NCBI GenBank assembly: GCA_002070945.1
Contig: MWEG01000083.1
Location: 1-64,000 of the forward strand
Source: Lentisphaerae bacterium ADurb.Bin082
GTDB lineage: Bacteria > Verrucomicrobiota > Lentisphaeria > Oligosphaerales > Oligosphaeraceae
DNA length: 64,000 nt
Direction of reading: 5' to 3'
Notes under the pieces: generated by a model
What the model was told of the DNA's origin: nothing
Databases searched by the model: none
What the model saw: the letters and a program-made list of their open reading frames with translations, nothing else
Translations under genes and position numbers: made by a program
Shown: positions 18,101 to 25,715 of the stretch, piece by piece
How the letters are laid out: each line of letters starts with the position of its first letter
Numbering within the stretch: position 1 is the stretch's first letter

Positions 18101-19175
18101 GCGCCGACGCTACCCGGAATATGCCCTGGTCCATTATCTCCAGGTCATGCACGACTTGGACAAAGAACTGGTCAACAGCATCAGGCCCAGGGATTATATC
18201 TGGCAATGGAGCTGGCGAAATGCGACCCCCGAAGAACATGAAAAGCTCACCGCTGCCTTGGCCGAGGCTATGATGCTCCTGAAACAGACGGTTGCCCTGC
18301 CCCATGTCGACTACCCGCCAGCGCGACCAGTGCGGCTGCCACAGCCCTTGTTGCCCCTGCTCAGCACCGAGTATGATGTGTACCCAACCACAAGCGATGG
18401 CCTGCCGACGCCGGCCACTGTTCGAGGCCTTGCCGCCAAGAAGATACTTGAAATCATGACCCAGCAATACCAAATGATCCTGGCGAAGAAGCAGAACACG
18501 CAAGACGACAACGCCAAGAAACGCGGCCTGCTGGCCGAAATGATGACCTATCTGCCCCTATTGCAAAACATGAAAAGCGGACTTCTCTATGATGTCTGCC
18601 GACTGCATCGGGATTATTATCGCGACCCGGAACGCCTTCTCAATGAACTGCTCAAAGTCCAAGCGCAAATCCAGGCGCCGATGCCAGGAACACCAGCTGA
18701 ACCCTCCTCATTGGCAAAAAATTGCGCCGACGAGATCACCCGCTTGCGCCGGCAGCTGTCTTACCTCACCCGCTGGGACGTCCAGCTGGTGTCAGGGCAG
18801 CCGTCCTCGCTTGGCATCGGGCCCTTTGTCACCAAGGATTGCGGGAATGGCTATGTTGACCTCGACTTTTTCTTCGGCTGCGTTGACAACTGCGCAGTCG
18901 AGGCCAACACCGTCGTCGTCACGGAGAAGGCTCAGAAGGCAGTGCTGCTCCTGGGCTTTGACCGCGAATTGACCGTCGAACTGAACGGACGCATCGTCTT
19001 CGGCCCTAAGCGCGACCTCATCGCCCGGCGCGACCAGCATCAGGTGCCCATTCAGCTCTTGGCCGGCTCCAACCACTTCAAGATTTTGGCGAAAGACGAC
19101 AAGCTCAGCTTTGGCTTCTATGCCCGCCTGACGTCACCCGAGGGCGAACCGCTCTTCTTCCCGGCCAAGCCATGA
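15111..19175 (+). CDS. Giant exported protein with aromatic-proline repeats
   Basis: A 1354-residue protein of no family I recognise. It starts with a signal peptide (AMSVLALVFALSAAAD); the ATG at 15111 follows CAGAGGG. Residues 25-820 carry about twenty copies of a short motif of the form [L/F/W]-[F/L/W]-P-[F/L/Y]-[W/Y/F], such as LFPFFW, LFPLWW, LFPYWQ, FFPYWH, LFPFLF, ILPYWR and LFPFWR, spaced mostly 30-60 residues apart and interspersed with LGGWG-like segments. Residues about 825-1010 are helical and TPR-like (RQRAIELYRQAIANGG). The last 130 residues look like a beta-sandwich (LTVELNGRIVFGPK). This suggests a large envelope or outer-membrane scaffold. Function unknown. Confidence 0.85.
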   Translation: MPSSTFQRAMSVLALVFALSAAADVRLWPFFYAKTDPVAHRNQLEVFWPLYSRDADAQRTVHRILSFQREFPDHYPWQVYFLWPATALRCGNGHDAWLFPFFWSGSDGGKRSHNSVFPFWIYYSNDDYRALNLAVLNHNSWSDRHHSHYLFPLWWAKWSHYGNAKFSSHGLFPLYSLYSKDKNIPDRPEYVARQRRGNATLAYWSRHAVQDQKLRRDKASFGIFPLAHWSSNDFLRWDKKTAGDLLTNHQTSLYLFPYWQSTRIRQQLPLPPAPGQDYTEMTGKLRHQEHFRLLFPLFYDKGKTTYTADFALSEARRTTWFFPYWHTYRTQVNKPAANSESAAAKTAVAPEPAEPSAQEKHTSRHTVPLLFSRTSTTWVNPDDTPPQVAADETFYLFPYYRSTYHSANAESANNFFLLGGWGHSTQTKPAANKHYAYLFPFLFYKHQAKPAPPENPAEDWADTKLWILPYWRQHGHTGNQENHTDFLLPLYLRSYEAHAKERTWWTVLAGVGETQAPAYLKRHSDPNDEASVSWHSHNVSTRFFFPFWRQSNTSTARSWNILPLLWHRHTIDEQSTTTTSNTYPLLLSGSRQTVTEKGQETTGHAYLLGLGGWRRCRENTPAGQQTTSLRHHLFPFWRHRQSSHETKTSMLLPPFSYQVVNHAPDSSQEQTRSLAIPHTWLPLYKSQSTTNDDNTTNNSKSWLFPFYVHETNYEDDFARFSVLWWVYQRERSRGETRAWGLGGGLANYYEKDANGFVERSVLYRLYHREERSWFEELEVMPFYHRSRQEDNSGGWSVLGGMFGSRQDGRIKTTRFFYIPFRTTVAPAQPFDAVASSQRHLKYALNYLEARRFDRAAIEFIFAEGSYEADAVILEQAGDAFAQADADHFQEFFRRDLPSSLAKISDKAQRYRQDASGCQLRQRAIELYRQAIANGGNQDDLELKIAVCLAPRDLGGAKAILEERFKRSGDFHHGLDCLRLRRKWQHDEISPLEVIAELRRRYPEYALVHYLQVMHDLDKELVNSIRPRDYIWQWSWRNATPEEHEKLTAALAEAMMLLKQTVALPHVDYPPARPVRLPQPLLPLLSTEYDVYPTTSDGLPTPATVRGLAAKKILEIMTQQYQMILAKKQNTQDDNAKKRGLLAEMMTYLPLLQNMKSGLLYDVCRLHRDYYRDPERLLNELLKVQAQIQAPMPGTPAEPSSLAKNCADEITRLRRQLSYLTRWDVQLVSGQPSSLGIGPFVTKDCGNGYVDLDFFFGCVDNCAVEANTVVVTEKAQKAVLLLGFDRELTVELNGRIVFGPKRDLIARRDQHQVPIQLLAGSNHFKILAKDDKLSFGFYARLTSPEGEPLFFPAKP

Positions 19176-19213
19176 ACAAACCGGCCGGCCTTGCTCTCGC
19201 CGCCACCAAGCAA

Positions 19214-19245
19214 ACGGGCGGCGAAATCTGACTTCCGCCGCCCGT
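19214..19245. terminator. Hairpin between convergent genes
   Basis: A 10-bp stem ACGGGCGGCG / CGCCGCCCGT (19214-19223 with 19236-19245) lies between the repeat-protein gene and pheS. T-tracts are weak on both sides. Confidence 0.5.
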
Positions 19246-19269
19246 GCCTGAGCTTGCTTTGACCGATCT

Positions 19270-20313
19270 TCAGAATTGGTGCAGAAAACGGACGTCGTTT
19301 TCGTAAAGCAACCGCAGGTCGTTAATGGCGTACCTGATCATGGCGGTGCGTTCTATGCCCATTCCAAAGGCATAGCCGCTGACCTTCGCAGGGTCATAGC
19401 CGACACTGGCGAAGACCGCCGGATTGACCATGCCAGCCCCGCCGATTTCCAGCCATCCCGTGCCCTTGCAGACCCGGCAGCCCTCCCCGCCGCAGACAAT
19501 GCATGATGCGTCGCACTCGACGCTCGGCTCCGTGAATGGGAAGAAATGGGGCCGGAAACGAATTTTGGTGCGCTCCCCGAACATTTCTCGGGCAAAGGCA
19601 GCCAAAGTGCCCTTCAGGTCAGCCAGGGACACCTTCTCGTCAACGTAAAGCCCTTCGAGCTGGTGAAAGCTCATCCCATGCGTCGCGTCTGGCGTGTCGC
19701 GCCGATAGCAACGGCCTGGGCACACAATCCGGATCGGCGGCGGGTTGGCCAGCATGGTCCGAATTTGCACCGGCGATGTATGGGTACGCAAAATCATGGT
19801 CTCCGGGTCCAGCCAGGAACGCTTCTCAAGGTCAAAATAAAACGTGTCTTCCGGCGTCCGCGACGGATGATCCACCGGCGAATTCAAGGCGTCGAAATTG
19901 TGCCAGACCGTCTCCAGGTCAGGGCCGTCAGCGACCACAAAGCCCATGCGCCGGAAAATCGCCACGGCTCTGTCCATGACCAGGTTGATCGGATGCTTGT
20001 GGCCAAGGTCGCGCCGACGCCCAGGCAGCGACACGTCCAGCGCATCCTGCGCCGTCTTGTCCTGCCGGAGCCGCTCCGCTGCTTCCTCGAACAGCTGATG
20101 AATGCGGTTCTTGACTGCATTCAACGTCTTGCCGACGGCTGGCTTTTCTGCGGCCGGCACCTTGCCCAACTGCGACATCAAGCCAGGCAGCAGTCCCTTG
20201 CGCCCCAGGATGCGCACGCGGCACTCTTCCAGGCCAGCCTCGTCACTAACCGCAGCCAACGCAGCTTCGACGTCAGCCTGCGCAGCCCATAAATCCGTTT
20301 CCAATTCTGCCAT
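19270..20313 (-). CDS. pheS: Phenylalanine-tRNA ligase alpha subunit
   Basis: PheS is the catalytic subunit of the alpha2beta2 synthetase that charges tRNA-Phe. The 347-residue protein has the N-terminal coiled coil, the class II core with LRTHTSPVQIRTM (motif 2 region), CYRRDTPDATHGMSFHQLEG, and the motif 3 ending YAFGMGIERTAMIRY. Length is normal. The ATG at 20313 follows AAGGAA; an upstream start 36 bases earlier is less likely. It is the last gene of a minus-strand run. pheT is not in the window, which is unusual because pheS and pheT are often adjacent. Confidence 0.95.
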   Translation of the reverse strand: MAELETDLWAAQADVEAALAAVSDEAGLEECRVRILGRKGLLPGLMSQLGKVPAAEKPAVGKTLNAVKNRIHQLFEEAAERLRQDKTAQDALDVSLPGRRRDLGHKHPINLVMDRAVAIFRRMGFVVADGPDLETVWHNFDALNSPVDHPSRTPEDTFYFDLEKRSWLDPETMILRTHTSPVQIRTMLANPPPIRIVCPGRCYRRDTPDATHGMSFHQLEGLYVDEKVSLADLKGTLAAFAREMFGERTKIRFRPHFFPFTEPSVECDASCIVCGGEGCRVCKGTGWLEIGGAGMVNPAVFASVGYDPAKVSGYAFGMGIERTAMIRYAINDLRLLYENDVRFLHQF

Positions 20314-20372
20314 GACTTCATTCCTTGTGTTGCCTTGCGGCAATCGCATTTTTACGACGCCGGGCTATTTTC

Positions 20373-21032
20373 TCAGGCTGCTTCGCAGCTCAGTTCCTTG
20401 TTCACCTTGAAGTCCAGCCATTGCCGCGTCACTGGGTGCGGCAGGCGCAGCCGACAGTGCTGCAAGGCAATGCCAGCAGCTGTCCACTGCCGCCTGGCGC
20501 CATAGCGCTGGTCGCCAACAATCGGCATGCCTGCATGAGCCAACTGGACTCTGATCTGATGGTACCGCCCGCTGCCCAGGCGCACCCGCAGCAGGGTTCC
20601 TGCCGCTCCGGTTCCGACTGCCTCATAGTCCAATACGGCCGGCTTGGCGCCTGGAGTTCCGGCAGGAACCACGGCGGCTTCGTACTCGCCGTGTACCAGC
20701 CAATCCTCCAAGCGACCTTCTCTGCCTGGAGGAGTCCCCTCGACCAAGGCCAGGTAGGTCTTTTCACATTCGCCTGCACGCATTGACGCATTCAAACGAC
20801 TCAAGGCTTTGCTGGTCCTCGCAAACAGCACAATCCCACACGCTACGCGATCAATGCGATGCACAGCTTCCAGGAAAACCCTGCCAGGCTTGCCATACTC
20901 GATTTTCAGCCACTGCTTGCCGCGGCTCTCCAGGCTGTCTTCCGAGGTGCCGGACGGCTGCGTCAACAAGCCGCCTGGCTTGTCCAAAACCAGCAGGTGG
21001 TTGTCACAATAGATTACGTCCACCAGGGACAT
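20373..21032 (-). CDS. RluA-family pseudouridine synthase
   Basis: A 219-residue RNA pseudouridine synthase of the RluA/RluC/RluD family. The catalytic motif is HRIDRVACGIVLFARTSKAL, with Asp in HRID as nucleophile. SGRYHQIRVQLAHAGMPIVGD is the conserved C-terminal part. There is no N-terminal S4 domain, so it resembles the short RluA/TruC-type enzymes. The target uridine cannot be told from sequence. It lies between the aspartokinase and pheS genes on the same strand. Confidence 0.9.
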   Translation of the reverse strand: MSLVDVIYCDNHLLVLDKPGGLLTQPSGTSEDSLESRGKQWLKIEYGKPGRVFLEAVHRIDRVACGIVLFARTSKALSRLNASMRAGECEKTYLALVEGTPPGREGRLEDWLVHGEYEAAVVPAGTPGAKPAVLDYEAVGTGAAGTLLRVRLGSGRYHQIRVQLAHAGMPIVGDQRYGARRQWTAAGIALQHCRLRLPHPVTRQWLDFKVNKELSCEAA

Positions 21033-21060
21033 GCGACTCCGCCTCTCTCAGCCCCGACAG

Positions 21061-22467
21061 TCAGGCTTTCTCCACAAAGGCCGCGTGCAACACGCGCTGC
21101 GCCTTTTCAAAATTCTCGCGCGCGATGACGAACTGCATGTTCACCTGCCGCGTCGCCTGGCACAGAGCCAGCACATTAATGTCCGCATCGCGCAGCGCAG
21201 TGGCCGCCCGCGACAAAAAACCGGGTATTCTCATGTTGCTGCCGATGACCGACACAATCCCCACCGGAGTTCGCGTGACCGTAGCCGAAGGCAGGCGCTG
21301 GCAAATCATGTCAACGCATTCATCCAGCCGGCGGTTCTTCTGGGACACAAAATGGGTGATGGTGTTGGCGTTGGTCGTTTTGGCAATGTAGCTGATCTCG
21401 GTGTCGACTAAGTTCCGCATCAGGACATAGTCGTAGCCGACCCGGTTGACCATCTCCGGGTCCATCACTTCAATGGCTTCCACGTCATTGCGGCCGCAAA
21501 TCATCTCTACCCGCGGCTCAGGGGAGACGTAATCGCAGCTGATCAGGGTGCCGGGATGGTCGGGTTCAAATGCGTTCTTCACCCGGATGGGAATGCCGCA
21601 GTATTCCATCTCCTTCGAAGCCTTGGAGTGAATCGCCTCCATGTCAAGGTCTGAAAGCTGGTCGGCAATGTCAAAGTTGGTGCGCCCAATGACTTTGACT
21701 CGGTCAACGCCGATCACCGCCGGATCGCCGGTGCACAGATGGTATTCCTTGTGGATGATGCCTTCACGAGCCTTGGTGATGACAGCGACCTTGCTGAAGG
21801 TGATTTCGCTGTAGCCGCGGTCAAAGCGCGTCATGATGCCCTCGTCGTACTTGACATAGCCGGTGACGATCGGCATCACCTCCGAAAAGTCCATCCCGGC
21901 AAAGGTCTTGCTGATTACTTCATCAAAGGGCAGAAGCTCATCTTGACGCCAGCCGGTCAGGTCGACAAAGACCGCCTTGACGCCATGCTTCTGCAGAATC
22001 AGGGTGGAATTGTAGGCGCTGTGTGCTTCGCCGACAGCGCTCAAAAGCTCGCGCGTCGGCAGCAAGTACGTCTTGGCGTTGAAATGGCCATAGCCGCGCA
22101 GACGCAGAAGGTCGTACAAGCAGTCCTTGATGCCGTCGATGCGCTCGTTGACGAAATCATCCGCCAGCTTCTGATCCAGCCCCAAGTCTTCAAACTGGCG
22201 ATTGCATTCGATCATCCGCTGCCGAACCTGCTCCAGGCAATCCGTCCAGGAAGGATCGCCCTGAGCAAATTTGCCATACACGCCAGGAGCGCCGGTCTTC
22301 TTGTTTTCCAGCAGCATATTCGTGATCCCCGCGTATGCCGAAACCACGAAAATTCGGTTGTAAAGCTCGTTGCCCGACCGATTGCCAATAATGACGTTGT
22401 TCAGCACCTCGCCAAAACGGCTCATAGAGGTGCCGCCGATTTTTTCCACCGTATGTTGCTTCAGCAT
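21061..22467 (-). CDS. Aspartokinase, ectoine-type subclass
   Basis: Aspartokinase phosphorylates aspartate to aspartyl-phosphate, the entry to lysine, threonine and methionine. The 468-residue protein begins HTVEKIGGTSMSRFGEVL, which is close to the Ask_ect enzymes linked to ectoine synthesis, not to classical LysC (KFGGTS with a different continuation). Two ACT domains lie at the C-terminus (TEISYIAKTTNANTITHFV, and IVSVIGSNMRIPGFLSRAA), so feedback control is likely. No ectABC genes are nearby. ThrH at 58.7 kb could serve the threonine branch. Confidence 0.9.
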   Translation of the reverse strand: MLKQHTVEKIGGTSMSRFGEVLNNVIIGNRSGNELYNRIFVVSAYAGITNMLLENKKTGAPGVYGKFAQGDPSWTDCLEQVRQRMIECNRQFEDLGLDQKLADDFVNERIDGIKDCLYDLLRLRGYGHFNAKTYLLPTRELLSAVGEAHSAYNSTLILQKHGVKAVFVDLTGWRQDELLPFDEVISKTFAGMDFSEVMPIVTGYVKYDEGIMTRFDRGYSEITFSKVAVITKAREGIIHKEYHLCTGDPAVIGVDRVKVIGRTNFDIADQLSDLDMEAIHSKASKEMEYCGIPIRVKNAFEPDHPGTLISCDYVSPEPRVEMICGRNDVEAIEVMDPEMVNRVGYDYVLMRNLVDTEISYIAKTTNANTITHFVSQKNRRLDECVDMICQRLPSATVTRTPVGIVSVIGSNMRIPGFLSRAATALRDADINVLALCQATRQVNMQFVIARENFEKAQRVLHAAFVEKA

Positions 22468-22517
22468 AGACGAAATCTCAAATCTTTTGTTCGGTTGAAA
22501 GGAATGCCGCAGACGCC

Positions 22518-22538
22518 TTGAACAAAATATAAGTTCAA
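22518..22538. promoter_or_regulatory. Palindrome upstream of the aspartokinase gene
   Basis: TTGAAC, 9 AT-rich bases, then GTTCAA (22518-22523 and 22533-22538), about 50 bases upstream of the aspartokinase start. The symmetry and position suggest an operator. No regulator can be named. Confidence 0.35.
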
Positions 22539-22665
22539 CAGCAAAATCATATAATGTAAATTTTGCGGGTCAGTTTGCAAGCGCGCCTGTGCCAATCAGG
22601 AGCCTGTCGTGCCAAAATTGTCTGACGTCCGCCTTTCCAGCGGTCTGTGGAGACGCTCCGTGCGC

Positions 22666-23355
22666 TCACCTGCCCTGTATCTCTGCCTGGATGTCCTTTG
22701 CTGCTTTGGCCGGGTCAGCGGCGGCCAGGATTGGTCGGCCGACCACGATGTACTGGGCTCCGGCCTGGGCGGCTTCTGCCGGGGTCATCACCCGTTTCTG
22801 GTCGCCGAGGCTGGCGCCGGCCGGCCGGATGCCTGGGACGACCAGCAGGAAATCCGAGCCGAATGCCTTCCGCAGGGGAGCAATTTCATGGGCTGAACAG
22901 ACTACGCCGGGAAGACCGCAGTCCTTGGCCAGGCGCGCCAGCCGCAGCACGGCTTCGGCCGGCGTCTCGGTGATGCCAATGGCGTTCAGCTCGGCCTGGT
23001 CCATGCTCGTGAGTACCGTCACCGCGACGACCTGCATGCCAGTGTCAGCGCCGGCCTTGGCTGCGGCGCGCAACATTGCCGGGCCGCCCGAGGCATGCAC
23101 ATTGCACAAATCCGCCCCGATGGCGGCCGCAGCCCGGACAGCCTGCTCAACCGTGTTGGGAATGTCATGATATTTCAGGTCAAGGAAGACCTTCTTGCCG
23201 CGGGCCTTCAAGCCCCGCACCACTTCCGCGCCGCAACGGGTGAACAGCTGCTTGCCCACCTTGAACCACTCGGCCGCCGCCCCAATCCGATCCGCCACAG
23301 CCAAAGCCGCTTCCTGCGTATCCACATCCAGAGCCGTAATTAACGTCGTTACCAT
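22666..23355 (-). CDS. pyrF: Orotidine 5'-phosphate decarboxylase
   Basis: PyrF makes UMP from OMP, the last step of de novo pyrimidine synthesis. The 229-residue TIM barrel has ITALDVDTQEAAL, AEWFKVGKQLF and VFLDLKYHDIPNTVEQA; the last holds the DxKxxD catalytic tetrad residues. The closing phosphate loop QAGAQYIVVGRPIL is present. Length is typical of the short bacterial form. The gene starts 28 bases after the membrane-protein gene and is probably cotranscribed with it and the GcvH-like gene. Confidence 0.95.
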   Translation of the reverse strand: MVTTLITALDVDTQEAALAVADRIGAAAEWFKVGKQLFTRCGAEVVRGLKARGKKVFLDLKYHDIPNTVEQAVRAAAAIGADLCNVHASGGPAMLRAAAKAGADTGMQVVAVTVLTSMDQAELNAIGITETPAEAVLRLARLAKDCGLPGVVCSAHEIAPLRKAFGSDFLLVVPGIRPAGASLGDQKRVMTPAEAAQAGAQYIVVGRPILAAADPAKAAKDIQAEIQGR

Positions 23356-23383
23356 CTCTTCTGACTCCTATTCCTGAACCAAG

Positions 23384-24211
23384 TTAGATATCGCCGACGC
23401 CATAGGACTGGCCATCAGTGACAACGTCGCGCCTGACGCCAGCTCCAGGCCGGCTGGACAGAATCGCCGCAGCCAGGCAGTTGGCGACGACGTGGCAGCC
23501 GCCCCAGAAAACCAAAACCCGCAAAGCGTCGCCGATGATTTTCGGCTGCGTATTCCAAAGCAGGCCAAAATCAAATGCCGCCCCGGTCCCGGCGTTCAGC
23601 ACCAGTAGAAAGAACGCGCCATGCCCGGCGCAAAGCGGGATGATCACGCCATACACGATTATGGACAGGCTCCGGGAAGCAGCCCGCGCCAGCTTGGCAT
23701 GGCCGCCCGCAACCGCAGCCAGGCGAACCACCTGCAACGTCTCCAGCCAATGCCAGACTACCGCCGCCAGCAAGAGCAGGACGCAAATCCGGAAGTAAAA
23801 ATTGCCGTCACTGAGCAAATGCCAAGTCAAGAACGGCGCTAAGCCGGCGACCATCAACGTCGCGCAACGCAGCCGCAGCCAACCAGCCGAAGACCGCGCC
23901 GGCGGCATCACGGCCAACAACCCCAAGACCACGGGAAGAACTTGACCATATCCGTAAAAAGGCAACGGAAAACGACGCAACAGCCAAAAGGCAGACATGG
24001 CCAAGCCAAGACCTAAAGCTATGCTCAACACCGCCAGGCGCCAGGCAGACATGACGCCTTCAGAAACAGGTGGAACAGACGATGCCGAAACTCCAAAAGC
24101 CCCAGCCGCCAAGGACGGATGGGACTTTGTTCCGGAACAAGCGCAACCAAACAGGCCAGCGCTGCCCGGCAGGACAACTCCGCCGGACGGGGCGGGGCAT
24201 TCGTCACTCAT
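23384..24211 (-). CDS. Multi-pass membrane protein coupled to a GcvH-like gene
   Basis: A 275-residue protein. A 55-residue cysteine-containing N-terminus (SDECPAPSGG, FGCACSG) precedes about six hydrophobic segments, for example LAVLSIALGLGLAMSAFWLL and ICVLLLLAAVVWHWLETL. No family recognised. The ATG overlaps the TGA of the upstream GcvH-like gene by the ATGA arrangement, so the two are translationally coupled. The frame extends further upstream, but only inside the GcvH-like gene. Function unknown; the coupling suggests the two products work together. Confidence 0.65.
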   Translation of the reverse strand: MSDECPAPSGGVVLPGSAGLFGCACSGTKSHPSLAAGAFGVSASSVPPVSEGVMSAWRLAVLSIALGLGLAMSAFWLLRRFPLPFYGYGQVLPVVLGLLAVMPPARSSAGWLRLRCATLMVAGLAPFLTWHLLSDGNFYFRICVLLLLAAVVWHWLETLQVVRLAAVAGGHAKLARAASRSLSIIVYGVIIPLCAGHGAFFLLVLNAGTGAAFDFGLLWNTQPKIIGDALRVLVFWGGCHVVANCLAAAILSSRPGAGVRRDVVTDGQSYGVGDI

Positions 24212-24597
24212 AACATATCCAAATGCCGTTGGTACTGGCTGGCACTCATCAACAAATCCAATTCGCCTGGATCGTCGTACTCCATGCGGTACAGCCAATG
24301 CTTGTAGGGATTCAAATGCAGCAGGCTCGGATTGTCCAGCACGTCCTTGTTGATTTCAAGAACCCGGCCAGTCAGCGGCGAACGCAAGTGGTGAATCCGA
24401 GAGCCGATATGCAGATGGATGCAGAACGTGTCAATGTCAAGCTCATCGCCTACCATCGGCAGGTCAACCCCAGCAATCGCCTGGAGCTCCTCAGTCAAAA
24501 AATCCGTCATCCCGACGTATGCCTTGCGACCAGTTTCTGCGGGCAGCACCCAGACGTGACGTGCTGTATAGGCGCGGTTGTCGTTGTCTTCAATCAT
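24208..24597 (-). CDS. GcvH-like protein lacking the lipoyl lysine
   Basis: A 129-residue protein with the lipoyl-carrier fold of glycine cleavage H protein: YVGMTDFLTEELQAIAGVDLP, VGDELDI, SPLTGRVLEINKDVLDNPSL and NPYKHWLYRM match GcvH in order. In GcvH the lipoylated lysine lies in an ESVKA context just before the APVSG turn. Here the corresponding stretch is HLHIGSRIHHLRSPLTG with no lysine, so it cannot carry lipoate in the usual way. No gcvP or gcvT is near. GGAG lies 9 bases before the ATG. It may be a repurposed structural or binding protein. Confidence 0.75.
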   Translation of the reverse strand: MIEDNDNRAYTARHVWVLPAETGRKAYVGMTDFLTEELQAIAGVDLPMVGDELDIDTFCIHLHIGSRIHHLRSPLTGRVLEINKDVLDNPSLLHLNPYKHWLYRMEYDDPGELDLLMSASQYQRHLDML

Positions 24598-24962
24598 AAT
24601 TCAAATCTCCGTGTCTATATCGCATGCGCAGCAGGTTAAGGACAGCAGCAAAATCAGGCATCAAGCACAATAAGCCAGGGGCAGCAATGTCTGCATACGC
24701 TAACACCCCAGAAGCGCACAAAGTCTTTCCAGAGTATAGGACACCGCGAAGGCCTATGAGTTCGAAGCCAAGGTTTTTTTTCAGCGGTTTTTTCAAAGCC
24801 GAATATTAAAACATGGTTCACGGGTTATGTTATACATGATGCTTTACCATCTGTCAAATCGAATTCATGCAAATGATGACGTTTTAGCAGTTTTTCGCCT
24901 GTTTTTCTATACTATTCGCCTAGGGCGACGGCCATCGCCGCTACAACAGCAGGAACCTGACC
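24598..24962. other. Divergent gap between the GcvH-like and RDD genes
   Basis: A gap of 365 bases separates two divergent genes. On the plus strand TATACT occurs about 55 bases before the RDD gene, with a poor -35 (TAGCAG) 17 bases upstream. A TTG-initiated frame of 68 codons on the minus strand has no ribosome site and is not accepted. Confidence 0.35.
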
Positions 24963-25703
24963 ATGACACAAACGAAAAAAACATACCTGGCACAAAACGA
25001 GGCCGGCGAAGAATTCGGCCCGGCAGACCAGGATACCTTGATTCGCTGGGCCCAAGAAGGCAAAATCAACGCATTCTGCAAAGTCAGGGCGACGCTGATA
25101 CCAAAATGGGATCAAGCCGTTAACGTGCCCTTCCTCAAACCGCTACTCATTGGCCAGCTGGAGGAAAAGCTCCGCAAAAAACACGACTCCTTCTTGGTCA
25201 GAATCAAAAAGCGTGCCACTCTCTGCGCCGAAGACGTCGTCGCAACTAATACCCTAGTCAAACTCAAGCTGGAGACGTTTAACAACGCTAGCCTGCCACA
25301 CCGCTTCATGGCCGGACTCATAGACGCTGGCATCATCGTCGCCGGCGCCATCCTCATCTACCTGTGCTTCGCACTGCTCTTCTATCTCGGCCTAGTCGGC
25401 CCGGGAAAAATCTTCTATTTCGGCTTCGTCATCTTCTGGCTGTGGCTGCTGCTCTATTTCACGCTGACAATTAGTTTGGGCGTGCAGACGGTCGGACAGC
25501 GGTTCTGGGGCATCTTCCTAGTTCGGCTTGACGGACGCCCCTTCTGGATGGGACGGGCTTTCTTCTTCACGCTTTTTCTCATCCCCTTCGGCTGGCTGAC
25601 CGTCCCCATCGGCATGTTCAAGAGCTCCTACCGAGGCATACCGGAAAAAATCACCTATACCCGCATGGCGAAAATGAAGCTGCTCAGCAAAAAGCCGCGC
25701 TGA
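24963..25703 (+). CDS. GYF-like and RDD-domain membrane protein
   Basis: A 246-residue protein. Residues 8-40 (YLAQNEAGEEFGPADQDTL, then IRWAQEGKI) match the bacterial GYF_2 domain, a probable peptide-binding module on the cytoplasmic side. After a charged linker comes an RDD domain (LPHRFMAGLIDAGIIVAGA) with at least two long transmembrane segments and SLGVQTVGQRFWGIFLVRLDG, the usual RDD ending. RDD proteins have been linked to ion transport or membrane adaptation, but the role here is not known. The stop is 12 bases before the next gene, so they form an operon. Confidence 0.85.
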   Translation: MTQTKKTYLAQNEAGEEFGPADQDTLIRWAQEGKINAFCKVRATLIPKWDQAVNVPFLKPLLIGQLEEKLRKKHDSFLVRIKKRATLCAEDVVATNTLVKLKLETFNNASLPHRFMAGLIDAGIIVAGAILIYLCFALLFYLGLVGPGKIFYFGFVIFWLWLLLYFTLTISLGVQTVGQRFWGIFLVRLDGRPFWMGRAFFFTLFLIPFGWLTVPIGMFKSSYRGIPEKITYTRMAKMKLLSKKPR

Positions 25704-25715
25704 AAGAATCTTGCC

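Noticed and set aside
24590-24796. 68-codon minus-strand frame upstream of the GcvH-like gene
   Set aside because: TTG start without ribosome site, overlaps the next start, no family match.
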